Below, in pieces: positions 1 through 9,637 of a stretch of DNA of 27,047 nt. The first letter of the stretch is position 1, and the number at the start of each line of letters is the position of its first letter. Source of the DNA: Ruminococcus callidus (GTDB lineage: Bacteria > Bacillota > Clostridia > Oscillospirales > Ruminococcaceae); contig NZ_JAJFCK010000034.1 in the NCBI RefSeq assembly GCF_020709055.1, positions 1-27,047 of the forward strand, given 5' to 3'. The position numbers were made by a program, and so were the translations under genes. The notes under the pieces are model-generated. The model ran no database searches and was not told the origin of the DNA. It saw nothing but the letters and a program-made list of their open reading frames with translations.

Positions 1-54
1 GCACGTACGGTTCTGTCGAGGGGCGGCGGCAGTAATGTCGTCCGTCTACTCTAC
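1..54 (+). mobile_element. 3' end of a group II intron (domain V/VI), truncated by the window edge
   Basis: The first bases match the 3' half of a group II intron domain V (GCACGTACGGTTCT). They are followed by a domain VI hairpin and the terminal CTACTCTAC. The same layout, with nearly identical domain V sequence, occurs on the other strand at 2600-2651. The 3' splice site is placed after base 54. The interrupted upstream gene is outside the window. In one frame the 3' exon reads EWNLDYKTAP and then stops at 86-88, which may be the tail of the phage gene before the terminase. That reading is a guess. Confidence 0.8.
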
Positions 55-152
55 GGAATGGAATCTCGATTACAAAACTGCCCCTTGAGGGCGTTAAAAT
101 AAATGATGCAGACTTGCTTTTTGGCAGGTCTTTTTTGTTGGGGGTGAGAACA

Positions 153-1745
153 ATGGCAAGATTTAAACCGACACGCTTTATGGCGGAAGATTCCAAGTAC
201 AATAAAAAGGCGGCAGATTATGCCGTCTCTTTTATTGAGTGCCTCAGCCATACCAAAGGCACATGGGCTGGAAAGAAATTTGAACTGCTGGACTGGCAGG
301 AACAAATTATCCGTGATTTGTTCGGGGTTCTGAAACCGAACGGCTATCGGCAATTTAACACAGCATATATTGAAATTCCGAAGAAAAATGGTAAGTCAGA
401 ACTTGCCGCCGCTGTTGCACTTTTGCTTACCTGCGGTGACGGTGAGGAAAGAGCCGAAGTTTACGGTTGTGCTGCCGACCGTCAACAGGCTGCCATTGTA
501 TTTGATGTAGCGGCAGATATGGTGCGAATGTGTCCGGCACTCTCCAAGCGAGTGAAAATTTTGGCATCACAAAAACGCATCGTATACCTTCCTACAAACA
601 GCTTTTATCAGGTACTTTCCGCTGAAGCATACAGCAAACACGGCTTCAACATCCACGGAGTTGTGTTTGATGAACTGCATACGCAGCCGAACAGAAAGCT
701 GTTCGATGTTATGACCAAAGGCTCTGGCGATGCCAGAATGCAGCCTTTGTATTTTCTCATCACCACAGCCGGCACTGACACAAATTCAATCTGCTATGAA
801 GTACATCAAAAGGCGAAAGACATTCTGGAAGGCAGAAAGCATGATCCGACTTTCTATCCGGTCATTTATGGTGCTGATGAATCCGAGGACTGGACTGATC
901 CGAAGGTTTGGAAAAAAGCAAATCCAAGTCTGGATAAGACCATCGGCATGGATAAGGTGGTGGCTGCGTGTAACTCTGCAAAAGAAACGCCGGGCGAGGA
1001 AAATGCGTTTCGGCAACTGCGTTTGAATCAGTGGGTAAAACAAGCGGTGCGTTGGATGCCGATGGAAAAGTGGGATAAATGCAAGGTTTCTTTTGATGAA
1101 GAGATGCTTGCTGGGCGTATTTGTTATGGTGGACTTGACCTTTCCAGCACAACAGATATAACGGCATTTGTGCTTGTCTTTCCTCCAACAGATGATGACG
1201 AGCATTATTATGTTCTTCCCTACTTTTGGCTACCGGAGGAAACACTGCCCCTCAGAGTAAGACGTGACCACGTTCCTTATGATGTATGGGAACGGCAGGG
1301 CTACCTGAAAACCACTGAGGGAAATGTGGTTCACTACGGTTTTATCGAAAACTTCATCGATGAACTGGGGCAGAAATTCCATATCAAAGAAATTGCTTTT
1401 GACCGTTGGGGTGCAGTGCAGATGTCACAGAATCTGGAGGGACTTGGCTTCACGATGGTGCAGTTCGGACAGGGTTACAAAGATATGTCACCGCCGACCA
1501 AGGAATTGATGAAACTGACCTTGGAACAGACGCTTGCCCACAATGGACACCCTGTTTTAAGGTGGATGATGGATAACATTTTCATCAGGCGTGACCCTGC
1601 AGGAAACATCAAGCCGGACAAAGAAAAATCCACAGAGAAGATTGACGGTGCAGTTGCCATGATTATGGCTCTTGACCGTGCAATTCGCTGTGGATGTGTT
1701 TCTGATGAGTCGGTTTATGATTTGAGGGAGATGTTGATTTTGTAG
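153..1745 (+). CDS. terL: Phage terminase large subunit
   Basis: This is the ATP-driven DNA packaging motor and headful/cos nuclease that acts with the small subunit and portal. The 530-residue product has full family length. A Walker A-type motif PKKNGKS lies at about residue 76 and Walker B VVFDE at about 170-174. The C-terminal nuclease has GGLDLSS (D329), AFDRWG and the late DGAVAMIMA motif. The start at 153 is preferred over an upstream in-frame ATG at 114 because GGGGGTGAG sits just upstream of 153. It ends in TAG right after the usual SVYD..hydrophobic tail, so it looks complete. The portal and prohead protease that normally follow are absent. The next gene is convergent, 29 bases away. 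Probably non-functional in context although the reading frame is intact. Confidence 0.95.
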   Translation: MARFKPTRFMAEDSKYNKKAADYAVSFIECLSHTKGTWAGKKFELLDWQEQIIRDLFGVLKPNGYRQFNTAYIEIPKKNGKSELAAAVALLLTCGDGEERAEVYGCAADRQQAAIVFDVAADMVRMCPALSKRVKILASQKRIVYLPTNSFYQVLSAEAYSKHGFNIHGVVFDELHTQPNRKLFDVMTKGSGDARMQPLYFLITTAGTDTNSICYEVHQKAKDILEGRKHDPTFYPVIYGADESEDWTDPKVWKKANPSLDKTIGMDKVVAACNSAKETPGEENAFRQLRLNQWVKQAVRWMPMEKWDKCKVSFDEEMLAGRICYGGLDLSSTTDITAFVLVFPPTDDDEHYYVLPYFWLPEETLPLRVRRDHVPYDVWERQGYLKTTEGNVVHYGFIENFIDELGQKFHIKEIAFDRWGAVQMSQNLEGLGFTMVQFGQGYKDMSPPTKELMKLTLEQTLAHNGHPVLRWMMDNIFIRRDPAGNIKPDKEKSTEKIDGAVAMIMALDRAIRCGCVSDESVYDLREMLIL

Positions 1746-1774
1746 TTGTGATTACCCCTACAAATGGGAATCTG

Positions 1775-2584
1775 TCAAATATAGTTTTTTTCAAGCCAAT
1801 GAGCAACAGCATCTTCATCATTTGAAGAAATAATAGCTGTAGCATATTTCTTTAGTTCTTCATGAGCATTTTGAACCGCATAACTTTCATCAGCTAATTC
1901 AAACATATCAATATCATTCTTACCATCTCCAAAAACGACTAATTTATCACACTTTAACAATTTTTGTAATTGTTTTATAGCATTTGATTTGGAAGCCGCT
2001 AAAGGCATAATTTCAAGCCATTGCTCATTGGTGTAAATATCTTTCTGATAAACACAATGAAATATGTTTTTATATTTATCATAAATTGGTTTAAGCTTAC
2101 CTGAGCTGTCAATACAAGTGATATAAAAAACATCTCCATATTTTAAATCATCCACAGACTTTACAGCATTCGTTCTAATATCTCCTCGTCTGCTATTTAG
2201 AAACCTATTCATACCTATTGTGCATAACTTTGGTACAAATGAAAATTTTTCTTTTCCATCTATATAGGCATATACAATAGGATATATTTGATTTGTAAAT
2301 AGATCATCAAGTACATCTTTTACTGATTCATCAAAATAATTTGCAACCAAAATATCATCTGTCACATTATCAATTATAAATGCACCATTATATACAATTA
2401 ATGGAATTTTTGCTTTTATACCATTTGTAACTTTCTTAGCTGTAATTAGTGAACGTGCTGTGGCATATGAAAATATCATTCCTCTATCTGCCAGTCCATT
2501 AATAATACTATTAGTATATTCTGAAGTGGTTTCGTTGCTTCGAAGCAAAGTACCATCCAAATCAGATACATATAAAGTAGTCAC
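1775..2584 (-). CDS. Cof-type HAD-superfamily phosphatase
   Basis: This is a cytosolic Mg-dependent phosphohydrolase of the Cof/YidA-like HAD group (269 residues), which typically acts on sugar phosphates or nucleotide-type phosphoesters. Motif I is DLDGTL (D8, D10), motif II is T42 in SYATARS, a motif III lysine lies in AASKSNAI, and motif IV is GDGKND (219-224). The start is GTG at 2584, seven bases after a GGAGG site. The nearby ATG is out of frame and runs straight into TGA. The gene is clearly more AT-rich than the phage genes on either side and points the other way, so it is an insertion or replacement. Its GGAGG lies immediately beyond the 3' splice site of the group II intron, and a promoter is found beyond the intron at 4540-4569. 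The true substrate is unknown. Confidence 0.92.
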   Translation of the reverse strand: MTTLYVSDLDGTLLRSNETTSEYTNSIINGLADRGMIFSYATARSLITAKKVTNGIKAKIPLIVYNGAFIIDNVTDDILVANYFDESVKDVLDDLFTNQIYPIVYAYIDGKEKFSFVPKLCTIGMNRFLNSRRGDIRTNAVKSVDDLKYGDVFYITCIDSSGKLKPIYDKYKNIFHCVYQKDIYTNEQWLEIMPLAASKSNAIKQLQKLLKCDKLVVFGDGKNDIDMFELADESYAVQNAHEELKKYATAIISSNDEDAVAHWLEKNYI

Positions 2585-2637
2585 ATTATTACCTCCACAG
2601 TCGAGTAGACCTACACCTTACAATATAAGCCCCTCAC

Positions 2638-2671
<34 letters not shown>

Positions 2672-2689
2672 TTCATAATAAAATTCGCA

Positions 2690-3992
2690 TCAACAGAACA
2701 AGCTGTAATAGATTTTAGGGTTGACAAGTTTGTAGTATTTCATCATTTCTATGAAACCTTCCCTTGTATAGCTTTTCTTTTCACTTCTCCTGTTTAATAC
2801 TTTGTACAGCAATTCTCTGACCTGCTGTTTGTAATTACTTATCATTCTGCTGTTAAAGCTGATACCATAGTATCTGTAATGTCCTACAAGCTTGACATTC
2901 AGCATATACATAAGTTTTCCAAGCTTTTGCTCCTTGTTGTTATACAGCCATATTTTGATTTCTTTGACTTTCTGACGGAATTTCTTACTGCTGGTCTTGG
3001 GCATTATCCATGGGTTACCTTTGGTTGTTCTGCCACAGTAAAATGTAAAACCAAGAAAATCGAACGTCCCAAGTCGTGTGGATTCTCCCCGTTTTGCTTT
3101 TAAACTTGCAAGATAGCGTCCGCTTTCAACTATTCGACTTTTGTTTTCTTCCAGTTCAAGCCCAAACTTTACCATTCGGCTTCTGAGCTGCTCATAAAAC
3201 CTTTCGGCTTCCCACGGGTATTGAAATCCTGCTATGAAGTCATCAGCATATACTACAAGGAAACATTCACCTTTACACTCTTTGGCAATAATATATTGAA
3301 ACCATAACGTCAAAACATTGTGCATATAGATATTTGCAAGCACTGGACTGATAATATTTCCCTGTGCTGTTCCTTCATCACTTTTAACGAGTTGTCCGTT
3401 ATCTATGATACCTGCTTTCAGGTATTTCTTCACCAGACGTAGAATATTCTTGTCTTTGATGTAGTAATTCAGGAATTTCAATATCCATTCATGTTTCATA
3501 TGGTCGAAAAATCCCTTGATGTCGGCATCTACTACCCTTGTTATTTTTCCAATATTGATACGGTCATATAACTCTTTCACTGCCGTATGACATCTTCTGT
3601 TTGCTCTAAAACCGTGCATACAGTTCAGAAACTTCGGTTCATATATCCGCTTCAAGTATCTTTTTCAGCGCTAACTGCACAATTTTATCTTCATAGCACG
3701 CTATTCCAAGCGGTCGCATTTTGCCGTTACTCTTTGGAATATATACTCTCAGCGATGGCATTGGTTTGTAGGATTTACGTTTTAGTCTGTCTACAAGGTT
3801 CTCAATATTACCTTCAAGATTTTCACTGTACTCTCTTTTCGTTATTTCATCTATGCCTACTGCTTTATTGCCGTCAACTTCTTTGTGGCATTGCATCAGC
3901 AATTCATTGTTGATTAGATGATACAGCGATGTAAATTCAGGTCTTTTGGTGTTTGCTGATTTCGATGCTATTCTTTCTAATTTTGTTTCCAT
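2690..3992 (-). pseudogene. ltrA: Group II intron reverse transcriptase/maturase, frameshifted
   Basis: This is an intron-encoded protein that normally binds the intron RNA for splicing and copies it into DNA. The N-terminal part (3992 to 3639) covers RT0-RT2, with the IPKSNGKMRPLG motif, and stops after KKILEADI. The rest (about 3655 to 2690) continues in another frame from IYEPKFLNCMHGFR. It contains the catalytic YADDF motif, then the thumb/domain X with FLGFTFYCGRT. The two parts overlap around GCGGATATATGAACCG, where one extra base or loss of one AT unit breaks the frame. The protein ends soon after domain X (YYSLFC), so no HNH endonuclease domain is visible. The whole would be about 420 residues. 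Active only if the shift is a sequencing error or is bypassed. Confidence 0.88.
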
Positions 3993-4539
3993 TAGTTCCT
4001 CCGTCCCTGAGTACGGCTAATGTGTCCTCAGAAAGACCTTTATTATGCAGCTCCCTTCCCTCTGTCGGCATTACACGACTTCCCTGGTACTATGAAGCTG
4101 TCCGACTGCCTGTAATCCGTTTGCCCTTCTCCCTTTTATAGTTGTCGGACATACCACTTATACATTACTTCCTTTCGGCTGATATGGAGACCACAGGCTC
4201 TCCCCAGTTGACTGGATAATCTCTATGTGAAGCGTGATTGGCTCTTTGACCCCGCAGAGGTGTACATAATCTCACCATAACGATTTGTACATATTGCTTT
4301 CCGCCGAAATTAAAGCGTCAGCCCTCCGAATAGCAAAATTTCGAGGCTCTATCACCTTGTAACCCCACTTCCTCGCTGTCTACGCTTTACTGTATCCATT
4401 ACTGCATACAGCACAAGACTCGCTAACGGTGGTTGGTTAGTCCTTTCCGTACAGGCTTCTCACCTGTTAGACTACCCGCCCTTCGTCTGGGCGCACAATT
4501 CCGATTTGTAAGGCTGATGCCCCACAATTATTTTCATAT

Positions 4540-4569
4540 ATTATACCATACTCACATACGCAAAGTCAA
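4540..4569 (-). promoter_or_regulatory. Promoter for the intron-split HAD leader
   Basis: On the minus strand there is TTGACT (4569-4564), an 18-base spacer and a perfect TATAAT (4545-4540). Transcription would begin near 4533, pass about 37 nt of exon, then the group II intron, then the HAD ribosome site. No other minus-strand gene lies between, so the HAD gene is the natural target. The promoter overlaps the upstream region of the oppositely oriented Dit-like gene. Confidence 0.7.
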
Positions 4570-4587
4570 TGAAAGGCAGGTGAAATT

Positions 4588-5439
4588 TTGTTCTACAAAC
4601 TCATTTTCGAAAACGAAACAGGTCAGCAGATCGACCTTTCCAGAACTGCAAACCGATATATGTTCTCCAAAATCAAGGGACTAAATCCACCCACCGGAAC
4701 AGTCAGCACCTCAAGCTACGCTGGAATGAACGGCAGCTATCTCAACAATGCCTTTATCGAAAAGCGAAATGTGGTCATTCCTTTTGAGATGCGTGGATTT
4801 CACATTGAAGAAAAACGACATGAACTATATCGTGTGGTCAAGCCGTCACGATATATCAAGATATACTACTCCACGAAAAATATTTCTGTGTATGCTGAAG
4901 GTATCGTGGAAACCTGCGAAGTGGAGAATTTTGAAAAGCTGACCAGCGGACAGATCTCTATTCTCTGCCCCGATATTTACTGGTATTCTACCGAAACGCA
5001 AGTTGCGGAGTATTCCCGTGTCAAGGGTGCATTTCACTTTGTCTGTCCTGATAATGACAATCCATTTCCTATCGGCATATACAACACGCAGGATATTATG
5101 ACCATCAACAACAGCGGTGATGAGGTCGGTTTTACTCTTGAAATCAGCGGTGGACCTGCCAAAAATCCAACCATTTACAATGCTCTGACAAACGAATATA
5201 TGCAAATTTCAGGCGATATTCAAAAGGGCGATGTTATCACGATCACCACGAAAACAGGCAACAAAACCGTTACTCTGGAACGTGAGGGCGTTGTAACAAA
5301 CATCATCAACCGCCTTGTTTCAGGTTCAACCTGGCTGAATCTGAAAGCTGGCGAAAACAAGTTCTATGTGACAGCATCAGAGGGGCTGAACCGCATCAAA
5401 GTCCGCCTGATTCATCGTAATGCTTATCTGGGGGTGTGA
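4588..5439 (+). CDS. Phage distal tail protein (Dit-like)
   Basis: A 283-residue phage tail-tip protein of the Dit / phage tail family, which forms the hub joining the tail tube to the baseplate and fibres. The N-terminus MFYKLIFENETGQQIDL and the following LNPPTGTVSTSSYAGMNGS pattern are typical. The middle (about 95-125) has the RYIKIYYST...CEVENFEK hub-domain pattern, followed by a galectin-like C-terminal region. The start is TTG at 4588, preceded by AAGGCAGG, and gives the normal N-terminus of the family. It is the first surviving tail gene. The tape-measure protein that should precede it is absent. It is three bases from the next gene, so the two are co-transcribed. Confidence 0.85.
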   Translation: MFYKLIFENETGQQIDLSRTANRYMFSKIKGLNPPTGTVSTSSYAGMNGSYLNNAFIEKRNVVIPFEMRGFHIEEKRHELYRVVKPSRYIKIYYSTKNISVYAEGIVETCEVENFEKLTSGQISILCPDIYWYSTETQVAEYSRVKGAFHFVCPDNDNPFPIGIYNTQDIMTINNSGDEVGFTLEISGGPAKNPTIYNALTNEYMQISGDIQKGDVITITTKTGNKTVTLEREGVVTNIINRLVSGSTWLNLKAGENKFYVTASEGLNRIKVRLIHRNAYLGV

Positions 5440-5442
5440 TTT

Positions 5443-6555
5443 ATGCAGATAGAAATTTACAATATGACTGTCTTGAATGATAAGCTGAATATTTCTCTGG
5501 AGGCTGTCTGTGACAGCTTTTCTTCGCTTTTGTGGGATATTGAATACTACAAATGCGGTGAGTTTGAGGTGTATATTGCTGCAAGTTCCCGAAATATCGA
5601 GATTTTCCAGACAGGCAGAATTGTTGGGCGTGATGACGATAAGGATCATTTTGGACTCATCGAATCCATAGAACTGGAAACCGATTCAGAAGACGGCGAC
5701 TATCTCATTATCAAAGGTAGATTTTTAATGTGTCTGCTTGAAAGAAGAATTATCTATCCCACATTGAATTTTACATCACAAACTTCCTACAGTGCAATCG
5801 TTCAGAAAGCTGTAGAAAGCAACGCTTTAACAAGCGGAAACAGACTGATTCCGGGCTTGAAACTTGGAGAAATTCAAGGTGCTTGCTGGTCGCAGACCAC
5901 AAAGTTACAGGTCAGCTATGAAAATCTGATGGAGTGGGTTTACACCATTTGCGAAAAAATCGGTGGAACTGCAAATATTCGTCTTTCAAAAATAGCTGAT
6001 GAGCAGTATGAAATGATTTTTGAACTTTTACAAGGTACTGATAGGAGCATATTACAGAAAATCAATCCGCACATCATTTTCTCTGACAGATACAATAATC
6101 TGCTGTCTTTCACCTACTTTACAGACACTTCCGTCAAGAGAAATTTTGCCTATGTTCTTGGAAAGGGCGAGAGTGAACAGCGTAAAAGAACCACTTGTTT
6201 TACAAATTCTGAACCTGCCCTGCTTGATAGATATGAAGTGTATGTTGATGCAAAGGACATTTCAGATGAAGAACAGATTGCCAACGAAACAAAACCAATT
6301 TCTGAAATCGAATATGAGGAACTTCTGAAAGAGAAAGGAAAACAGAATCTTGTTCCCACAAAGACAAAATCAGAATCACAGATTGCAGTGCAGTCCACAC
6401 AGTTTCAATACGGTGTGGACTATTTTGTTGGCGATTTTGTTACCGTAGAACATCACAGGTTTGAAATCAGACAGAATAAAATACAGCTTATTGGAATGAT
6501 TGAGAGTTTTGACCGCAACGGCAGAAATTTAACACCGACATTTAAGGAGGCTTAA
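5443..6555 (+). CDS. Siphovirus Gp37-like tail-tip protein
   Basis: A 370-residue tail protein resembling the siphovirus ReqiPepy6 Gp37-like family, which takes the tail-associated (Tal) position after Dit. Features that suggest this are the opening IYNMTVLNDKLNISLEAV, the region SLLWDIEYYKCGEFEVYI (about 29-46), and the pattern of short beta segments through ILQKINPHIIFSDRYNNL. The C-terminus (about 325-370, YGVDYFVGDFVTVEH) matches the hub-domain end common in such proteins. No catalytic peptidase motif is evident. The start at 5443 follows GGGGGTG. It is coupled to the Dit-like gene upstream and to the fibre gene one base downstream. Confidence 0.75.
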   Translation: MQIEIYNMTVLNDKLNISLEAVCDSFSSLLWDIEYYKCGEFEVYIAASSRNIEIFQTGRIVGRDDDKDHFGLIESIELETDSEDGDYLIIKGRFLMCLLERRIIYPTLNFTSQTSYSAIVQKAVESNALTSGNRLIPGLKLGEIQGACWSQTTKLQVSYENLMEWVYTICEKIGGTANIRLSKIADEQYEMIFELLQGTDRSILQKINPHIIFSDRYNNLLSFTYFTDTSVKRNFAYVLGKGESEQRKRTTCFTNSEPALLDRYEVYVDAKDISDEEQIANETKPISEIEYEELLKEKGKQNLVPTKTKSESQIAVQSTQFQYGVDYFVGDFVTVEHHRFEIRQNKIQLIGMIESFDRNGRNLTPTFKEA

Positions 6556-6556
6556 C

Positions 6557-7927
6557 ATGGCATTTTCATTCGGATTTTTCAATTCTAAAAATCTTGACAG
6601 AACATATACTGCTGAGAACTTCAACGACTATCTCGGCAGCATTATCTGTGACGGGATTCAGGATAATTTCGGGCAGTGTTTCAAGCTGTCAAGTTCTAAA
6701 CTAAAGCTGACAATTGGCAGCGGTAAGGCATGGATTCAGGGGCATTACTTCATCTCAGATACGGCTTACACTTACGACCTATCCCGTTATGTGGACGAAT
6801 CCCTGCCGAGATATATGGCAGTCGGAATTTGTTGTAATACTTCTGAAAATGTAAGAAATGTTGCATTTGAAATCCTTGCAGGAACACCTGCAACAAATCC
6901 TTCTGTTCCAAAACTTCTGAACACCGATTATAAGAAATATCTCACCCTTTGTATTATCAGACTTGATGCAGGCACATCTGAATTGAAAATCACAGACTAC
7001 CGGGAAAACGGCAATTTCTGCGGATATGTTCGCTGTATCCTTGGCAAATGTAAAGTGACGGATATGCTTGCCCAGCTCTCTGAAATTCAGGAACAGATGA
7101 AGAATTACAATACAACAGTCAATCAACTCACCACAAAAATCAACGAATTAACGCTGAAAATTGATGAAATGACAGGCGATGTGGTTTCTATCGGGAAATG
7201 CGGGCAGAACGTGGATTTTGTGCTTTATTCAGACGGCAGACTGCTCCTCAAAGGCACCGAGGCAACATTCGATTATTCTACTGACAGTAATCCGTCACCA
7301 TTGCAAAACAATGCAAATATCAAGTCGGTTATTGTTTCAGAGGGTGTGACAGGCATTGGAGAACGACTTTTTCAGTATTGCGACAATCTGAAAACAGTAT
7401 CTCTTCCGACAACGCTTACGGCAATCAAAAAGGCTGCATTTCTGCCGCATATTGACGGTTATATTTATCATCAGACTCTAAATGGTTTAACAGAACTGAA
7501 GATTCCGGAACGTGTTACTGAACTTGGCGTGAATGCATTTGCAGGAACGGCAATCAAGTCCGTAACCGTTCCGTCCTCTGTGGTAACCGTAGGTGCAATG
7601 GCATTCAGCGAGTGTCAGTATCTTGAAACGGTACGATACGGCGGCAAAGTCATTAGTGACAGAATGTTTGTACGATGCACAAAACTGAAAAACCTCACGC
7701 TTGCTCGAAATGTCAAGGAAATTGTGGGCGGCTGTTTCAATTACTGTGAATCTTTGACCACAATCACTTATGAAGGCTCTCTTGCTGACTGGAACGCTGT
7801 GAAGAAAAATACAAACTGGGACAGTCATGCAGTTGATATTGAATCTCCGCTTAAAAAAATCCAGTGTTTTGACGGATATATGGAATATGTTGCAAACACA
7901 AAAACTTGGAAAGAGGTAAAAGCATGA
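6557..7927 (+). CDS. Tail fibre/baseplate protein with BspA-type leucine-rich repeats
   Basis: A 456-residue structural protein, probably receptor-binding. Residues 1-170 form a baseplate/BppU-like attachment region (MAFSFGFFNSKNLDRTY..., with IQGHYFISDTAYTYDL). Residues about 175-210 are a heptad-rich coiled coil (MLAQLSEIQEQMKNYN...). A small linker domain (VDFVLYSDGRLLLKG) follows. From about 250 to 440 there are LRR_5/BspA-like repeats with the pattern IKSVTVPSSVVTVGAMAF, ending with TITYEGSLADWNAVKKNTNW. Such repeats in bacteria mediate adhesion, and on a phage tail they probably bind the host surface. AAGGAGG precedes the ATG. The stop overlaps the next start (ATGA). The function is inferred from position and domains. 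Confidence 0.8.
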   Translation: MAFSFGFFNSKNLDRTYTAENFNDYLGSIICDGIQDNFGQCFKLSSSKLKLTIGSGKAWIQGHYFISDTAYTYDLSRYVDESLPRYMAVGICCNTSENVRNVAFEILAGTPATNPSVPKLLNTDYKKYLTLCIIRLDAGTSELKITDYRENGNFCGYVRCILGKCKVTDMLAQLSEIQEQMKNYNTTVNQLTTKINELTLKIDEMTGDVVSIGKCGQNVDFVLYSDGRLLLKGTEATFDYSTDSNPSPLQNNANIKSVIVSEGVTGIGERLFQYCDNLKTVSLPTTLTAIKKAAFLPHIDGYIYHQTLNGLTELKIPERVTELGVNAFAGTAIKSVTVPSSVVTVGAMAFSECQYLETVRYGGKVISDRMFVRCTKLKNLTLARNVKEIVGGCFNYCESLTTITYEGSLADWNAVKKNTNWDSHAVDIESPLKKIQCFDGYMEYVANTKTWKEVKA

Positions 7928-9177
7928 TAAAATTTCTTGTAAAAGGACAGAACATCGAAACGCTGGAGCATGAAGTCATTGCTGCTGACCAGATTGCTTT
8001 TGTGAAGATACATTTTGTGTTCGATAATAACTGGAAAGCTCTGCATAAGGTGGTGCAGTTCACACAGGACGAAATAACCTATAGCAGAGTTCTCGGAACA
8101 GAAAATACAAGTTGTTTTCTGCCTGCTGAATTGACTCCCGGCACTGTAAAGATGTCCTTGTTTGGCTATGATGCAGAAGCAACTGAAACAGTCAGGGCAA
8201 CAACGATTGTAAAAACTTTGCACATCAGGCCGTCGGGATTTGAGGGCGAAAACAGTAATGTTCCGCCTACTCCTGATTTGTATCAACAGCTTTTGCAGAA
8301 GATTTCTGAAAAAGGCAAAGACGGCAAGTCAGCCTATGAAATTGCTGTAGAATATGGCTTTGTTGGCACAGAGACTGAATGGCTTGAAAGTTTGAAAGGT
8401 GTTGACGGCAAGGACGGAGTAAACGGCAAAGATGGATGTGACGGTAGAAATGGTGCTGACGGACTTCCGGGGCGTGATGGAATTGACGGAAAATCCGCCT
8501 ATATTATTGCCGTAGAACATGGTTTCACAGGTACAGAAAATGAATGGCTGCAAAGCCTGAAAGGTGCTGACGGCAGGGACGGCATTACTCCTGATATGTC
8601 AGACTATGCAACAAAAACTGATATTGCAGAATTACAGGAGCAAATCAGGCAAATATCCGGCATCAGCTATATCTCTGTATTTGAAAGTGGTTCTGATGCC
8701 TTGCAGAAATATAGTGACAGCATCTACACTTATTATAATGACGGTTATCGTTCTCTTGCAGGATTTGCAGAGAGCTATCCGCATTTCTGCTGTTCTGAAA
8801 ATGAATATGCTCTGTATTTCAATCAGAACGATTTCAGTTGGGCAGGAAGTGTGTTTGTGATGTTTTTGACTCCTGTTGCAATTACTTCAAAAATGAAGCT
8901 GCTTTTAAGCTATATGGTCGGTGCATCGCAGGATGCTGAATTTTATCTTATTCCGAAGACAGATAAAATGGGTTCTGAACTTGCTCAGTATATTTACGAG
9001 GAAATCAAAGCCGAAAATGCTTTGAAATTATCATTTAAATGGCTCTACTCCGATACTTTCATTTCTGTGATACAGTCACTTGAAAACACATCGGATGGAG
9101 AATACTACCTTGCTTTCAAAGGCACATCGGACAATTCACATCCGATGGTCAAGTCTATCAAATTTATGAAGGGGTGA
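7924..9177 (+). CDS. Collagen-like phage tail fibre protein
   Basis: A 417-residue tail fibre. The N-terminal about 125 residues (MIKFLVKGQNIETLEHEV..., PPTPDLYQQLLQKI) resemble a baseplate-attachment domain common in Firmicutes phages. Residues about 159-191 carry eleven G-X-Y triplets (GVDGKDGVNGKDGCDG...). The collagen-like stretch is framed by two near-identical modules at about 134-159 and 189-214, both of the form GKSAYxIAVExGFxGTExEW. The C-terminal about 170 residues are a globular, presumably receptor-binding, domain that I do not recognise. The start is ATG at 7924 after GAAAGAGG, overlapping the previous stop by four bases. An upstream in-frame codon at 7906 lacks a ribosome site. 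Confidence 0.8.
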   Translation: MIKFLVKGQNIETLEHEVIAADQIAFVKIHFVFDNNWKALHKVVQFTQDEITYSRVLGTENTSCFLPAELTPGTVKMSLFGYDAEATETVRATTIVKTLHIRPSGFEGENSNVPPTPDLYQQLLQKISEKGKDGKSAYEIAVEYGFVGTETEWLESLKGVDGKDGVNGKDGCDGRNGADGLPGRDGIDGKSAYIIAVEHGFTGTENEWLQSLKGADGRDGITPDMSDYATKTDIAELQEQIRQISGISYISVFESGSDALQKYSDSIYTYYNDGYRSLAGFAESYPHFCCSENEYALYFNQNDFSWAGSVFVMFLTPVAITSKMKLLLSYMVGASQDAEFYLIPKTDKMGSELAQYIYEEIKAENALKLSFKWLYSDTFISVIQSLENTSDGEYYLAFKGTSDNSHPMVKSIKFMKG

Positions 9178-9181
9178 TTTT

Positions 9182-9637
9182 ATGAAAGATACCATTTGCC
9201 TGATCGCAGGCGTGATCGGCGGATTTATCGCAACGCTGCTTGGCGGCTGGGATTCTGCTCTTGCAACGCTTGTCGTGTTCATGGGTATTGACTTCGTGAC
9301 AGGAATTGTAACTGCGGCGATGGGTAAGTCCAAGCACAGCGAAAGCGGCACGCTCAACAGTACAGCCGGCTGGGTCGGACTTGCAAAGAAATTCTGCATT
9401 CTGCTTATGGTAGTAGTTGGTGTGAGAATCGATATTCTCATCGGCACAAACTACATCAGAGATGCCGTTTGTATCAGCTTTTGTCTGAATGAACTGCTTT
9501 CCATCATTGAGAATACGACTTTAATGGGGATTCCTTTCCCGCCGGCATTCAAAAAAGCAATTGATGTTCTGCAAAATAAGGTGGGTAGAACGGATGAAAC
9601 AAAGGAGGAAAATGACAATGGCAATTCTGAAACCTGA
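9182..9637 (+). CDS. Phage holin (Phage_holin_4 / TcdE-like)
   Basis: A 151-residue membrane protein that permeabilises the cytoplasmic membrane so that the endolysin can reach peptidoglycan. Three to four hydrophobic segments are seen: about 4-22, 27-48, 66-88 and 94-115. The signature VVFMGIDFVTGIVTAA and the following GWVGLAKKFCILLMVV region are typical of the toxin-secretion/phage-lysis holin family. The tail is short and charged (KTKEENDNGNSET-like). GGGGTG precedes the ATG. Its last 20 bases overlap the start of the endolysin gene, which is the usual holin-endolysin cassette. Confidence 0.9.
   Translation: MKDTICLIAGVIGGFIATLLGGWDSALATLVVFMGIDFVTGIVTAAMGKSKHSESGTLNSTAGWVGLAKKFCILLMVVVGVRIDILIGTNYIRDAVCISFCLNELLSIIENTTLMGIPFPPAFKKAIDVLQNKVGRTDETKEENDNGNSET

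Noticed and set aside
1739..1764. TTTGTAG/CTACAAA inverted repeat over the terminase stop as a terminator
   Set aside because: The stem is only seven AT-rich pairs with a 12-base loop, and no T run follows on either strand.
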